64,000 nucleotides of DNA from the NCBI GenBank assembly GCA_948144175.1, contig CANXME010002009.1:496001-560000 (forward strand), read 5' to 3'. Below the pieces are notes generated by a model. It saw only the letters and a program-made list of their open reading frames with translations. It was not told the origin of the DNA and searched no databases. This DNA is from Closterium sp. NIES-65. Lineage: Eukaryota > Streptophyta > Zygnematophyceae > Desmidiales > Closteriaceae. Position numbers and translations under genes: made by a program. Positions 44,548 through 58,000 of the stretch are shown here, piece after piece. Position 1 is the stretch's first letter, and every line of letters starts with the position of its first letter.

Positions 44548-47500
44548 GTGAGCGCTTCCGAACCCGCCAAGTCTACCAACGTAGAGGAGACGGCCTTAGA
44601 GCAGTCATCTACGCCGACCGAGGTAGACACTGTTGATCATCCAGTCGTGTTTCTAGGGAAGCTTCGTGGAGTTCCGGTCAAGATTCTTGTAGATAGCGGA
44701 GCTAGCCACTCTTTTGTCTCTTCATCGCTAGTTAGTCGTCTCCATCTCAAAGCAGATTCGGCAGTCAACTTCGAAGACGCACGCATGGTAGATGGCACGT
44801 CTCTCCACATAGGACCAGTCATCCGCAAGTTGCGCGTAGTGCTAGGACAAATCACGGTTAGGCGTGACTTCGACTCTGCGACGCTGGACGGTTATGACTT
44901 CATCTTCGGTAGAGATTGGCTACGAACGGTTAGTACTCAGTTCGATTGGGCTCAGGGAAGCTGCAGCGTCAAGGTAGACGGGGAGTTCCGGGAACTGCCA
45001 CAGTGGAGCGATGGGGCCACATCATCCACAGCTATCATCAATGCTGTTCGTGTGCGGCAGCTGGTGAAGCGTGCGACACGGATCTTTGCGGTTTTCCTTG
45101 AGGAGGTGGAAGCTGAGGAGGCGAAAGGAGGGAGTGCAGCAGTTGGTGAGAAGGTGACTCTTCCTGCTGAGGTGAGTGCATTGTTAGCAGATTTCGCAGA
45201 CGTCTTTCCCGGCGAGTTGCCCCCAGGGTTGCCTCCCAGCCGAGCAGTAGACCATCGGATAGAGTTGGAGCCGGGAAGCAGACCAGTAGCGAAGCCGCAG
45301 TGGAGGTTGAGTCCAGCAGAGACAGAGGAGATGACGCAGCAGGTTAGGCATTTTCTCGCTCAGGGGTTCATACAACCATCTAGATCGCCTTGGGCGGCAC
45401 CGATCCTTTTCGCGCCTAAGAAAGTCGGGGGGTTACGGATGTGCATAGACTACCGCGCACTGAACACCGCCACCGTCAAGAACAGATTCCCGGTGCCGAG
45501 AGTAGAGGATCTTCTCGATGCAGTGCAGGGCGCTAGAGTCTTTTTAAAGATCGACCTTCGTTCGTGTTACTACCAGATTCGAGTAGTTCCGGAGGATCAG
45601 GACAAGACGACGTTTCGTATGAAGCAGGGGTTGTACGAGTTTAGAGTTCTACCGTTCGGTTTGACCAACGCCCCAGCGACGTTTCAGACGCTCATGAACA
45701 CCGTCCTCTCTGAGTTCCTAGGTTCGTTCGTCGTAGTTTACATAGACGACATTCTCATCTTCTCCAAGACGAAAAAGGAGCACGTGCAGCACTTGCAGAA
45801 GGTCTTCGAGGTCTTGCGTAAGGAGCAGCTATACGCTAAGCAGTCGAAGTGCGAGTTCTTCCTCCCCGAGGTCGAGTTTCTAGGTCACGTCGTTTTGGCT
45901 AGTGGCAGTAGGACCGACCCGAAGAAGATCGCAGCCGTACAGGATTGGGTAGCTCCGACCTCAGTCAAGGAGTTGCAGAGCTTCCTCGATTTCGCGAATT
46001 ATTACCGTCGTTTCGTTCAGGGTTACGCTTCCATTGCTAGTCCACTCACCGACCTACTTCGGAAGAGATGGATGGAGTTCATGGAGGGGAGTTTCCACTA
46101 CAGGATAGAGTACAAGCCAGGCGTGGGCAGCCCAGCAGATCCGCTCACTCGCCCTAGTTGCCAGCTCGCCAGCCTCACAGTCAATACCGGCCATCCAATT
46201 CTCACAACACTCTTCGAGCACGGTTACACAGTAGATCCCGACTTCACACCGCAGCCGCGTGCAGGAGCAGAGGTGCAGGGTAGTGTCTACATTCGGAAGG
46301 GGACAACACGGATTTGGGTTCCCGCCTACCGCCCTCTTTGACATCTTCTTCTCTCCGAGGCGCACGACGTAGTTAGTGTAGGCCACTTCAGAGCAGATAA
46401 GACGGCTAAGACGCTTAGTCGCACGTACTTTTGGCCAGGGCTTGTAGTAGACGTAGAGGATTACAATCGCTCGTGCAACACGTGTCAGCGTATGAAGTCC
46501 TCTCACCAGCGCAAGGCAGGACTTTTGCAGTCGATTCCACCACCCGACCGCCCTTGGCAGGTAGCTACGATGGACTTCATCATGGCTTTACCACTCACAG
46601 TTAGGGGTTACGACGCCATCTTCATGGTAGTGGATAAGTTTTCTCGAGCAGCGCACTTCATCCTCACGCACGGCAAGGTCACAGCAGAGGGAGCCGCGAC
46701 GCTGTTCGTAGATAACGTAGTCCGACTGCACGGGGTTCCAGACTTCATCATCTCAGACCGCGACCCTCATTTCACTTCGAAGTTATGGAAGCAACTTTTC
46801 GCACTGTTTGGGACTCGCTTAGCCATGTCGTCTGCGTACCATCCAGAGACAGACGGACAGACCGAGCGCGTGAACCAAACCTTGGAGCAGATTCTTCGCA
46901 GCATAACGATGCACGACGCAACCGCATGGGACAAGAAGCTGAGCATGGCCGAGTTCGCCTACAACAGCACGCATCACTTGTCCACAGGCATGTCACCGTT
47001 CTTCGCACTGTACGGTCAGCACCCCAATGTCCCCACTCGTGTCAATCTCACACCCACAGTCCCTTGTGCGGACAACTTCCACCAGCATCTCACCTTCATT
47101 CATGATCACGTGAGGAAGCACCTTGAGCTTGCAAATGCACGCATGGCACGCACCACCAACCGCAGTCGTCGTGAGGTGTCAGTTTCAGTCGGCGACAGTG
47201 TTTTTTTGGATAGCCGCAACCTCAGACTGCCACAGGACAGCAAGCTTCGCCCACGTTTCATTGGTCTATTTGTCATTGAGTGCGCACTTGGTCCAGTCGC
47301 ATACCGCCTCCGCCTTCCCGCTCATTTCCGCATGCACCCGTCATTCCACGTGTCTCTCCTTCGTCCATACACCGATCCCAATGCCACCTTCTCGGGCCGT
47401 GATCACACTCCATTGCCGGTAGCTGTTGACACTGACGAGCCCGACTACCAGATCCAGCGCATCCTCAGGCACCGTCGCCGTCTCCAGGGGGGTGTCTCTT

Positions 47501-47650
47501 TCATCGACTTCTTGGTTCGTTGGCGTGGTTACGAACGATGCAGCCGACGACAGCTGGGTTCCTTCGTCCTCGCTACCTCCCGACAACGCTTGCCTTCAAG
47601 CGTACCTTCAGTCTGCAGGCGCCGCGGACGTCGCCTCCTTGGGAGGGGGG
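44548..47650 (+). pseudogene. Gypsy D pol: protease, RT, integrase, chromodomain (defective)
   Basis: Pol lies in a different frame from gag and has no obvious ATG near its start, so it was probably expressed by frameshifting or as a separate ORF. Protease: ILVDSGASHSFV. RT: LRMCIDYRALNTATVKNR, FLKIDLRSCYYQIR, active site VVYIDDILIFS (near 45742). After SPLTDLLRK (46065) the sequence jumps to RWMEFMEGSFHYRIEYKPG, the end of RNase H, so most of RNase H is missing. A TGA at 46339 precedes the integrase: HHCC-type CNTCQR, core Asp in TMDFIMALP, Asp in ISDRDPHF, Glu in DGQTERVNQ. A chromodomain-like FLVRWRGY ends the protein, but the frame is lost right after it (about 47530). Confidence 0.93.
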
Positions 47651-47653
47651 TAG

Positions 47654-48005
47654 TGTTACGGGGTATTTTACTGTTCAAGAGTGGTTTACCCTAAACGGTA
47701 CCCCAACCTCATCCCAACCTTATCTTCATCCAACTTATCCAAGATTTCCTAGTGCCACGTGGCACTCTAGCTTTCTTGCCTTCTACTTTCTAGTCCCACG
47801 AAGTACTTTCCAACAATCGCTCTTGCATGCTACTTAAACCTTGCTTGTACTTGCCATTATCAATCAATTCTCATTCAACCATTACTCAGTTACTTCTTCG
47901 CCTCTTTCGCCAATAGTTCTTTCGCCAAAGTCTTCCGCCGCGTTTTCATCCTCGACTTAGTCGACCCCGCTATTCTTTAGCGGATTTAGGCGAGCGGGCC
48001 TAACA
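47654..48005 (+). repeat. 3' LTR of Gypsy D
   Basis: 352 bp, highly similar to the 5' LTR. It is preceded by the purine-rich GGGAGGGGGGTAG, the likely polypurine tract. Confidence 0.94.
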
Positions 48006-48010
48006 CAAAG

Positions 48011-48335
48011 ACAATGCTTTCATCTAAAGCGGAATTCTTACTAAGTGGGTTCTCAGACTGATGTCAGCTGACCTCGGTATCGTCTAGGCGGGAACACCGA
48101 TGCGTCTCTTTGTTCGACCCTTCGCCATGAGGCGGCCTGTCAGTGTGGGAAGGGAACCGAAGCGAACAGATGGGTGGGATGGGAAAGGCAAAGCTGAATC
48201 TAACATGGAAGAACCAAGGCTTCTCTTATTCTAACGTCTCCCTTCAACTTCCACAGCATCCATTGTTTTCCATAGCTATGATGCGGCCCTGGAACAAGCT
48301 GACTAGCGTCAAGATTCGCTAATCCATATTTGGCC
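48011..48335. other. 5' flank of GAUT gene, no gene seen
   Basis: 325 bp between the Gypsy element and the GAUT start codon. It should hold the GAUT promoter and 5' UTR, so the retrotransposon sits very close to the promoter. No distinct motif is recognised. Confidence 0.5.
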
Positions 48336-51300
48336 ATGGTGTCGTCAGGCGGAAAGCACCTGGCTCAGGCCAGGCGGACCTCCTTGATGAGGTTACGAAC
48401 AGGGGGACTGTCCTTATGCAGGAACGCAGTTGTAATATCTGTAGTCGCTCTCGCTAGTGCGTTCGTATTCTTCGGTTATCGCCTGTCTAGCCCGTTGACA
48501 TCACCCGCTTCATCCACGACGCGTAAGGATCGCTTCTTCACAGTTTTGCACTTGATGACGAACGCATTCCTCACCCAAACGACTCTACACCTGTGCAGGT
48601 CGTGACAACTCAGTAGCAACCACAGTAGACCAGGTACGCACGTATACTTCCCCTCAATATCCATCCGTTATATTATAATCAGGACTTACATTCAAGTTTC
48701 AAAATATCCAGGTCTTATCCTCCGAGACAAAAAGTCTGGCAGCTCTGGAGCAAATAGAGTCGCTTTTCCCGAAGGAGGTATGCCTGCTAGTGGAGAAGTA
48801 AACATCTACTTTCTCCACGATCTGTTTACTAACTATATCTCCTCGGTTTTCCCCTAGGTACTAGACGTCGTTAATACTAATGCGGCTGATTCGTCCCTCC
48901 CGGACTTGCGCTCGCTGTCGGTGGAAGAACCGACATCGGTTGCGCTGGAGCGAATTCAGGAGAGGCGACGGAAAGCGCAGTCTGTGAGTATACTGCTCGC
49001 TCCGGTATCAGGAATTTGCTGCATAACAGCACAGAGGCACTGACTCATCGCTTTTCAGGTTCCCTCGGAAGACCCGCTCGCCACGTTGGGAGCTTCCACT
49101 GCCGATCACGCCAGCCTGCTGGCCAAAGCTGCTGCAGAGGGTAAGTCGCATCGCCAGTTACCTGCGCATGGTGCTGGGTTTTCTTGTCGCGTCCCACTGA
49201 TGGTCCGCGCTTGGATGCAGGGGAGGACCCGGAGTCGTTGAGGGCGATGGAAGCCCTTCTGAAGCCGGATCCCAATGATCCTGCTCGACGGATAAGACGA
49301 GTACGTCGCCGCTCCTCAAATTTGTGTTGTTATTGTACAGCGACTTCGTGCTTATATGTGAATTTCTATTGCAGGAAAACCGAATTCGTCGGCGAGACAA
49401 ACGGCTTCACGAGCTGGTGGCGCAGGAGTCCATAGAAGACGACGCTGCTGAGGCGGAAGAGAAGAAGAAGAAGGGGGCTGGCACGGAGCCCGCCATCGCT
49501 CTGAACAAATACAGCATCTGGCGTAGGGAGGACGAGAAGATAGGCGGGGACCAGATGATTAGACTTATTCAGGATCAGCTGATCATGGCGCGAGCGTACA
49601 TGGCCATCGCGCAGCAGCATGGGGATTCGAAGCTGTCCAAGGAGCTGAAGAACAGGATGAAGGACAGCACCAAGTCGCTAGGCGAGGCAACCACGGACGC
49701 CGAGCTGGCTTCCAAGTAGGTCGTCCCCTTCCACTTACTTTCGTAGTGTAAAACTACTTTTCGTATTCCTGATTCGACAAGAAACCTTGAAGCATTCGTT
49801 TTCGTGCTCTGCAGTGCGGTGGAGAAGATGCGCGCCATGGGGCAGTTGCTGGCCAGAGCGAGAGATCAGCACTACGACTGCACCGGAATGGTGAAGAAGC
49901 TACGTGCCATGGTGCATTCTGCTGAAGAGCAGGTGAGTCTCAATCTGTTAGTGGCTGCATCTCCATCCTTGCACACGTGGCTGACCGGAATCCTCTTCTG
50001 CTAACATTTCAGAATCAAGCTCTGAGGCAGCAAAGTCTTTTCCTGAGTCAACTCGCTGCAAAGACCATACCGAAGGGAATCTTCTGTCTCTCCATGCGAC
50101 TGACTATAGAATACAGCAACCTTTCTCCAGAGGAGCGGGAATTTCCAGGAAAGGAGAAGCTGGAAGACAATGACTACCATCACTATGCACTCTTTTCTGA
50201 CAACGTGCTGGCAACAGCCGTGGTCGTAAATTCAACTGTTGTCAATGCAAATGTACGTCTGTCTCCACCGTTGCCACTGCCAATGCACGTCCATGTTCAA
50301 CGGTTGCTTCTGCACACCCAGACAGTGATCAAGGCCCTCAAGAAACTGCTTCCGTGTTTTCTCCCTGTTCAGGACTCCTCTAGGCACGTGTTCCACATTG
50401 TGACTGACAAGCTCAACATAGCGGCCATGAAGGTGAGTTCAATGGTTGGTTCTGTTGAATATCGAAAGTCTGGTGGGAGATAAATTGACATTTGTAATGT
50501 CTTTGCAGTCATGGTTTCTCTTCAACCCTCCCAAGGAGGCAACGATTGAGGTTCAAAGCGTTGATGACTTCACGTGGCTCAACTCGTCCTACTGCCCTGT
50601 CCTGAGGCAGTTGGAATCTGCATCAATGAAGGTACAGTACAAGAGCTGATGCAAGATATGCGGTTCTGCTTGGACCACGTGGATAGCATTTGCTGAAACT
50701 CATGTATTCTTGTTTTGCAGGACTACTATTTCAAGACAGGGCAACAAACAGAAACAGCGGGAGGTGCAACAGCAAACCTCAAGTATCGCAATCCCAAGTA
50801 CCTGTCAATGCTGAATCACCTCCGATTCTATCTGCCTGAAGTTTTCCCCAAGCTGGACAAGGTTCTGTTTCTGGATGATGACATCGTGGTTCAAAAGGAT
50901 CTCACACCACTGTGGGATGTAAGTGCCTGCTCTGCTGCTCCATACAGCTTCTTGCTTGAATGCATTTTTTGTCAATGACTGACATCTCCTTGCGTTTGGC
51001 AGGTCGACCTGCATGGAAATGTGAATGGTGCGGTGGAGACATGTGGGGCCAGTTTCCACAGATTTGACAAATACCTCAACTTCTCCAATCCATTGATAGC
51101 TTCTAACTTTGATCCACAGGTACCATTTGTCCGTTGAGGGTTGCAATAGGGGTTGTCCTGCGGTGAATCTATATGGGCACCAGCAATTCCCCTTGATCTG
51201 TCCTCCTGCAGGCTTGTGGCTGGGCATACGGGATGAATGTCTTCGACCTGAAGCAGTGGAAAGTCCAAGACATTACCGGTATCTACCACAGATGGCAAAC

Positions 51301-51815
51301 ACAGGTGGGCTTCAAGGTTGAAAGACATCCGTTTCACTTCAATGCTGTTCATTCCCTGAAATCCCAATGAGGGCTGTCAAGGTGGAGCGACAAAGTCCAG
51401 CAGCTTTGATGCTTGAAGATTGTTTACTGCTTACTAACTGAGTTGCTGAATCTATGTTTCAGAATGAAGATCGTACTCTATGGAAGCTTGGAACGCTACC
51501 GCCTGGTCTGATCACGTTCTACAACAAGACTCAACCAATCGACAAGGGCTGGCATGCCCTTGGACTCGGCTACAATCCAAACCTTGACATGGATGAGCTC
51601 AACAAGTAAGCCATACCGTCCACCTGTATGTGTACCTTTTGCATGTGGTGCTTACTAACATCTTTCATTTCCTATCATGCAGTGCTGCAGTGGTGCATTA
51701 CAATGGCAACATGAAGCCATGGCTTGAGATTTCAATGACTAAGTTCAAGCGGTACTGGACCAAATATGTCAAGATAGACCATCCGTTTATGCAGCAATGC
51801 AATGTGAGCCCTTGA
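48336..51815 (+). CDS. GAUT: Galacturonosyltransferase (GAUT family, GT8)
   Basis: GAUT enzymes transfer galacturonic acid from UDP-GalA to pectic homogalacturonan in the Golgi. Sixteen exons in consistent phase: 48336-48522, 48599-48633, 48712-48777, 48858-48983, 49059-49140, 49221-49300, 49375-49715, 49815-49932, 50013-50252, 50373-50432, 50509-50631, 50721-50918, 51003-51119, 51212-51304, 51463-51605 and 51683-51815 (713 aa). A membrane anchor (about residues 30-51, AVVISVVALASAFVFFGY) follows a basic N-terminus, giving type II Golgi topology. The stem region is charged. The GT8 domain contains HYALFSDNVLA, HVFHIVTDKLN, FTWLNSSYCPVL, LNHLRFYLPEVFPKL, the DxD in KVLFLDDDIVVQKDL, GNVNGAVETCG, ACGWAYGMNVFDL and HYNGNMKPWLEI. 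All catalytic landmarks are intact. Which GAUT subfamily it belongs to needs a tree. Confidence 0.95.
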
Positions 51816-52012
51816 CTACATGTATCCTAGTGCATTTTACTCACAGCAATGATATTCAACGTTTCTACTCTTGTAGGTGTTGTTTCACTAAGTTACTGAG
51901 CATTACATTTTCGGAGGAAGTTACACATCCGGTTGACCATACTGTAGTTCAGGAATCAGGATTCGATACCCTCAGCCTTAGGAAAAATGAAGTGCGGTAC
52001 ACAGCCTCTCTG
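51816..52012. other. Tail-to-tail spacer between GAUT and UTP10
   Basis: About 197 bp between convergent stop codons, AT-richer than the flanking exons. It must carry both 3' UTRs. No gene. Confidence 0.6.
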
Positions 52013-55000
52013 CTAGAAGTACTGGGTGAGTTCTTCACCACTGAGCTCCTCCAGTTTCTTCACCAGGCTTTTTGCACTCTCGGCCACATTGGCGTCTGAA
52101 TCTTCCAGCAGCTCCGCCAAGAAGGGAATAGATTCGGGCAGCAGCACCACGTACTCTTCGCGAACCCGATCCACAATCTCGTTGACAACACGCAGAGACA
52201 GCTGACGCGACCGCACCCGCTCACTCCTAGTGCACATCAGAACCTGCCACAAAACAAGAAATGCAGGCGTCCAGATAAAACGTCGACATAATCTCAAGTC
52301 GAAGGCACAACTTGCACTCCGTTCTCACAGCACAGTACCTGGTGGTTGAGCTGCTTCCAGAGGATATCAGAACCCCCTGCAATGGTCATTTCACCAAGGC
52401 ATGTCACGAGCTCATCATCCACGGCGCTGATGCTTGGGACAGACACTGCAATGTAGGGCTCCAGCATTAGGTGTGCCTCTGAAAGCTGAGAAGCCGCTGA
52501 GACAGCTTCTGGAGCAGACGGAGCAGAAACAATGGAAGCCACCCCAGCTGGAGGCTCTCTGTCGATTTGAGATATGAGGGGCTCCAAGAGAGCCTGGACA
52601 CATCAAGGGCATTACAGCTGTTAGATAAGAGGAGGACACACACATTCTTGAGTTCCTAACCATGTGTTGAAATCACTGCAGGACGGCTGCATACCTGGAA
52701 GCGTGTTGCATCCAAGAAGGCAGCGTTGGAGTCATAGATGAAGCACTTGTGCAGCGCACACACCACCAGGTGCCTCAGCTGCCACTGTGCAATGCTGTCC
52801 TCTGCTGCTGCTGCCACGCTTGCTGACTTGCGCCTCTTCTTCTTCATTCCACCCTTGGCAGCATCAATTGTGCCAACAAGGTGGCGAATAGCAATGTCAA
52901 AGAGGTACTGGAAGTATGGCACGAACACCGACCTGAGAGGAAGGGTTGCAAGGAGCACAAAGCCATTCGTGTGAAGCAGAACAAGACAGAACCAGTAAGA
53001 ATCTGTGTACTCATGCTTATGCACAAGCGATCTTCATCTTCTGAAGCAGCAGCAGCAAGAGCAGCAGCATGAGTACCTGAGCTTGTCAGAGAGCACGTTG
53101 ACGAGACCGAAGAGAGTGAGGTGTCGCTCCACTCTGCCTGCTGGCGAAATGGCATCACCATTAGCAGCATATTCACTGGCGGCCCACTCAAGCACGCGCA
53201 CAAACATGGGCTTGAACACACTCTCACTCGTCTTCATCACCAGCCCCACCATTGCCGCCACTGATGCTCCTTCCACATCAGGAGCTGTGACCATCTGTGT
53301 GCCACCTGGCAGACGCTGATTGGAGGAGCTGTCAGTGGAGGGGGGAAAGGGAGGGGCGCGGCGGACATCGAAGGTGCGGAGGAGGAGGAAGTCGAAGATG
53401 CGGGCGTGGAAGGTGGAGGCAGCAGCCCGGTCCATGTGGGAGGCGGCGCGAGCCAGCATGTGCAGCAGAGCAGCAGAGGGTGCAGGGCCTGCAGCTGTGG
53501 CCGTGGACCAGGAGGAGACCAGAGGGTCTAGAAGCAGCCGCATCTGGAGCAGGGGAAGGGCGGCAGGGGAAGGGCGGGACACGATAAGGCAAAATCAGCC
53601 CGCGATCACCATATTCCGATCTAGTGTGAAAAAGGGATGCTGGAAGTTGGACCATATCTGCAGATTGTGTGAGAACGAGGCAGTTGACAAAGAGTTGGTT
53701 GGTTCAAAAAGTGAGGGGCCTTACAGGAAGCTTCTGAATGAGCAGCTGTCGCACAGCTTGGGCATGCTGCATCACCGACGTCGAGGGGCAGCAGAGAAGC
53801 ACGGGACTGAGACAGGTGCAGGCGAGGATGCGAGGAGTGAAGGGAGAGAGGAGAGGACCCATGGCTGCCAGCATGGCTTCCAGAGCCTGCAGCACAGCAG
53901 CCAGCAGGTCATGTGCCACCCCCTCACTCACCACCTCTGCTCTCCCATGCCCCTCACCCTCCTCCATCTGCTCATCCGCATCCTCAGCACCCCCCTCATC
54001 TGCCCCAAATTCCTCCACCGCCCCATTTCCTGCCGCAGCAAGGGCCCGGTCAGCTGAGGCAAATAGAGGCGGCATGAGGACAGGCAGGTGGGGCAGCAGC
54101 AGATGGTGCAGTGAGGAGGCGAGGGAGGAGAGGCAGCGCAATGCAGCAGCATTGAGGAGCGGTGGGGACGAGTGAGCGGAGATGATACGAATAAGAGGGG
54201 CCAGTGCCGGAGAGAAATCTTCAGAAGCCAACGACGCGAAGCGCTTGATGATGGCATCAAGTGTCTGAGGAGAGAAAGATGGGGAAACAAGTGAGAGGGG
54301 AGGGAGGAGATATAGGTTACGAGATAAGGAGGGTAAGAACGATGGCACAGTGAAGTAACCTGCACAGGATGAAGCAGGAGTGAAGTAAGGAGCTGCGCAG
54401 AAGCAAGAACCAGTGGCCCGCCTGCTGCTGCTCTATTTTTCTGACCTGCAGAGCAGCCATTTGTGTTGCCAGGGACCTGTCAGCCCCCTCGAGTGCGCCC
54501 ATGTGCGCCAGCTGTCCTGCCACCGATGCATACTCCCTCGCTTCTTCTTGAGCTGCCTGCGCCAACCGCTGCTTGCTCCTACCCTTGCCCCGGCCATGCG
54601 GCATGAGGGTGTGGGGTGCGGAGGCCCGCACTCGGGCGGCAAGCAGCCGAAGAACCTGCGAAAAGAAGAGGGGAGCAGTAAGGCGGGTGTGGAAATGCCA
54701 AAGAAATGCATTGTCCATGTGGTGTATAACAGTATATGTAGTTTGGTTTGGCCCAACATGTGCGACACACTATCAGCAGTACCTTTCGTCGAATATGAGT
54801 GCTGGGGTTGGTCAGTAGCGTCTGCACCGCTTGCAGGAACACACCACTAGGAGTGACGTCATCCAGAGTCTGCAGCAGCTCATACGCTGCTGAAGCCACC
54901 AAGTCCGCCCTGTCCTTGAGGGCAGGAGGATAAGATGCGGTGGTGAGGGGGGGGGACACAGCAGCACTGGCAGCAGCAGCAGCAGCAGTGGCACGGAGGC

Positions 55001-58000
55001 GAAGAACCACATGCTCTAGGAGAGACACAAAGAGCTGTCGGTGCTGGGTGTCAACCATTGCAGCGTCACCCTCATTGTTGAGCCCTCCCTCCCCACCCTC
55101 TGCTGGATCTGCACTTCCCTCCATCCCCAGCTCCTCCTCCATAGCTGCCACTGCAGCCGGCAACTCAGCACCCACGAAGCTCACCACAACCACATCGTCA
55201 TTCGGACCCGTCCCACTCCACCAATCACATGCCTCATCTGCTGCCGCACTCGCCTTCCGTCGCGCTATGATTGGAGGGCACGTGGCTTCCAAGAGTTTCA
55301 CATACGCCTCGAGTCGGATGCTTCCTGGAACCTGCGAACAGAGCTCAAATGCCAGGCTGAGCCCCCACTCGCCTTGCTTCTCATCGCCTGTGCTGTCACC
55401 CCGCCGCCTCCAGTATGCGTGCTGCTGCAGCGCTGCCTGCCTGCGCGCCCGCGCAGAGCGAGGGGTATCTTTGGAATTGTCGGCACGTGCTGTGAGAAGG
55501 GAGGGTGTGACGCCTGTGGTGGTTAGCAGTAGCAGCAGAAGCGGAGCTAGGCCCAACGATGGAGAGACACCTCTGTGGTGGCAAGAGGGAGGGAGAGCGT
55601 GGGGTATTGGGAAGTACCAAGAAGACACAGGATTTACAAGGAAAAGAGGAGCAGGAGAGCTGTTCAAGAAAAAGGACTCAGCAAGAGGACGAATGGGGGA
55701 GGAAAAGCATTGAACAAGGAAAAGGAAGCGAAGAGATGAAGGCACCTGAGGAGAGCCGTGAGGAGGGCGATGCGGTGGTGATGAAGCATGGAGGGCAGGG
55801 ATGACACGACCATCTGGAGGGGCACAGAGAGGGGTGGTGTGGGGTGGGGGAGAAACGAGGGTGAAGGGAGGGTTTCCACAATAGGCCCAAGCTGGTGGAG
55901 TGATGACAGAGTGAATGTTCTTCGAATTGTCTAGGCAACTGATACTAGTGGAAGTCGAAGCAGCGACGGCAACTGATATCACTAAAAGGTACCATAGGCA
56001 GGGAAGTGACATCTGTGCTCACGTAAAGCAGGAAGTGACATCTGCAATCACCTGAAGCAGGGGAGTGGCATCTGAACTCTTCTTAAGCGGGAAAGCGGGA
56101 TCAGCATTTACCTGAAGCAGGGGAGTGACATCTTGGTTGTGGTGCAGCCATGCAGGAAGCACTGCCTCCACGAGTCGGTGGATGGCGTCGTGTGACTCCC
56201 GAATGTCCTGATGGGGATGGGAAACGCGAGATGGGCCCAAAGTGGAGACACAGACACATCCACTCAGCCACCGGAGCAACCACACAGAGAAAGAGCGAAA
56301 ACGAAGAGGAGTGCCACAAAAAGGGGAACAAAAGGCAGCAAGGCCAGAAGCAAAGAGGAAGGAGTGCTGCTGATGGGAACAAGGAGGAGCGAGCGAGTGA
56401 AGGTGCAGGGGAGGAACACACGAGGGCGAGGGTGGTAGTGGTGGCAACAGAGAGCACTGCCACCACGTGCTCCACCACCTCCTCTGGCTGCCTTTCTGCA
56501 GCAGCTGCCAGCACTGCTATGGCTGCACTCGCAGTGGCAGGATCCCTCCGCCCCTTCACCACCTCCACTGCCGCCCCCACCATGTGCACCACACACTCCT
56601 CCTCCCCATGCTCCATGCCCTCTTCATCCTCCTCCCCCTCACTCTCCATTGCCTCGTCCTGTCCCTCCTGCATGTGTGTGTGTGAGGAGAGGGCGTTGCG
56701 CGCCACCGTCAGCACCAGCTGCAGCACGAATTCAACGGCTCCTAGCATCTGGGCGCTCATTGCAACCTCACTCCCAGCCACATCGCCCTCTCCATCCTCT
56801 GCCTGCTGCCCACCCTGCTCTCCCCCCTCTTCCTCTGCATCATTGGAGTTGGGTGCTGGTAGCATCGGCCAGCGGTGGGAGAGAACAGAGCTAATGGTCG
56901 TGGCCAGCGACGGGAATAGTTGGATGCTGGGGAATGGGCACAGCGCAAAGGGCATGGGGAAGGGGAGGAGGGAACAATAAACATAGAGTTTTATGATGAT
57001 TGGATCATGGTGGGATGGAGGGCATAATGTGCGACATTGCAGGGCTAATTGCAACTGTGGTGTGACGTCATAAACTCAGTTCTTCTGTGCAGTGACGTCA
57101 CCAACTCACGTCTGCTGTGCTGTGACGTCCTCCTTCCACAGCAGCATCTCCAGCAGACCAGTTGCGGTAGCCACACGTCGTTCCACGGGCAGCGAGTCAG
57201 ACAGTGGCACATAGCCACCTATGTCTGGCGTGTTGGAGCTGGTCGCCTGAGGGGCGCCGTGAGACACCGATGGTGGAGAGAAGAGGGCCGTGACGAGGCG
57301 CGCAAGCATGGTTGGGCTCAGCTGAGAGGGGGGACGGAGAGGAGAGGGAAGGAGGGGGAAATATCGGCGTGATAGTGTGAGCTTGAATCAGGGATCAATA
57401 ATAAAAGCAGTTGGAGGGAGGGAATGAACCGCATGGAGAAACAGGGCCGCATCCACCTCATATTAAAAACCCAGTGGCAGGTGCATGTTGTGCATGGGCC
57501 TGTATGTGTGACATGAGCCCTCAGCAGCAGCACACCTTGAGGCGCCGGAGTGCCTCCTTGGCTGCCTGGCGCGCTGCAGGCGAGGCCTCAGATGCTGCCA
57601 TGAGGAAGAGCAGACTCGCCACGAGCCCATCCTGAGGAGGACGAGGTGAAGCGGCAGAGGTTGGAGGGAGGGAGTGCAGCACAGAACGGAGACGAGTGGT
57701 TGATAATGTTGTTGCTCAAAGAGTTAAGGAGAAAAAACGGATGACGGAACAATGGCAAGCCCGGCTCACCTGGTAGGTGTCTGGCAGTGCCTCCAAGAAG
57801 TCATCTGTGACCACACCTGCTGCCGTGATGGATGGGGCCTCCACTGCCACGTCATCAGCTGACATGGCACCCTGAACCTGGAGGAGAAGAGAGTGGGAGC
57901 AGCAGAAGTGAGCATGTCAGCAGCACATGCTGGTTCCCTGGACCCACATTGCCAGCCTGCATTGCCTTTCCACCCTGCACCCACATTGTCAGCCTTCATC

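Larger units (their letters stand above)
41494..48005 (+). mobile_element. Ty3/Gypsy chromodomain LTR retrotransposon D
   Basis: LTRs of 360 bp (41494-41853) and 352 bp (47654-48005), TGTTAC...CA, enclose gag, protease, RT, integrase and chromodomain in Gypsy order, so it is a chromovirus-type element. The flanking pentamers are CTAAG (41489-41493) and CAAAG (48006-48010), a probable TSD with one mismatch. The element is interrupted by element C at 42079-43624. It is defective: RNase H is largely deleted, a TGA breaks pol at 46339, and the chromodomain is frameshifted. Confidence 0.95.

Noticed and set aside
48034..48047. CTTACTAAGTG downstream of Gypsy D, matching the sequence left of its 5' LTR, as an alternative TSD
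   Set aside because: It lies about 30 bp beyond the LTR end, so it cannot be a target-site duplication; the adjacent CAAAG is the better, though imperfect, partner.
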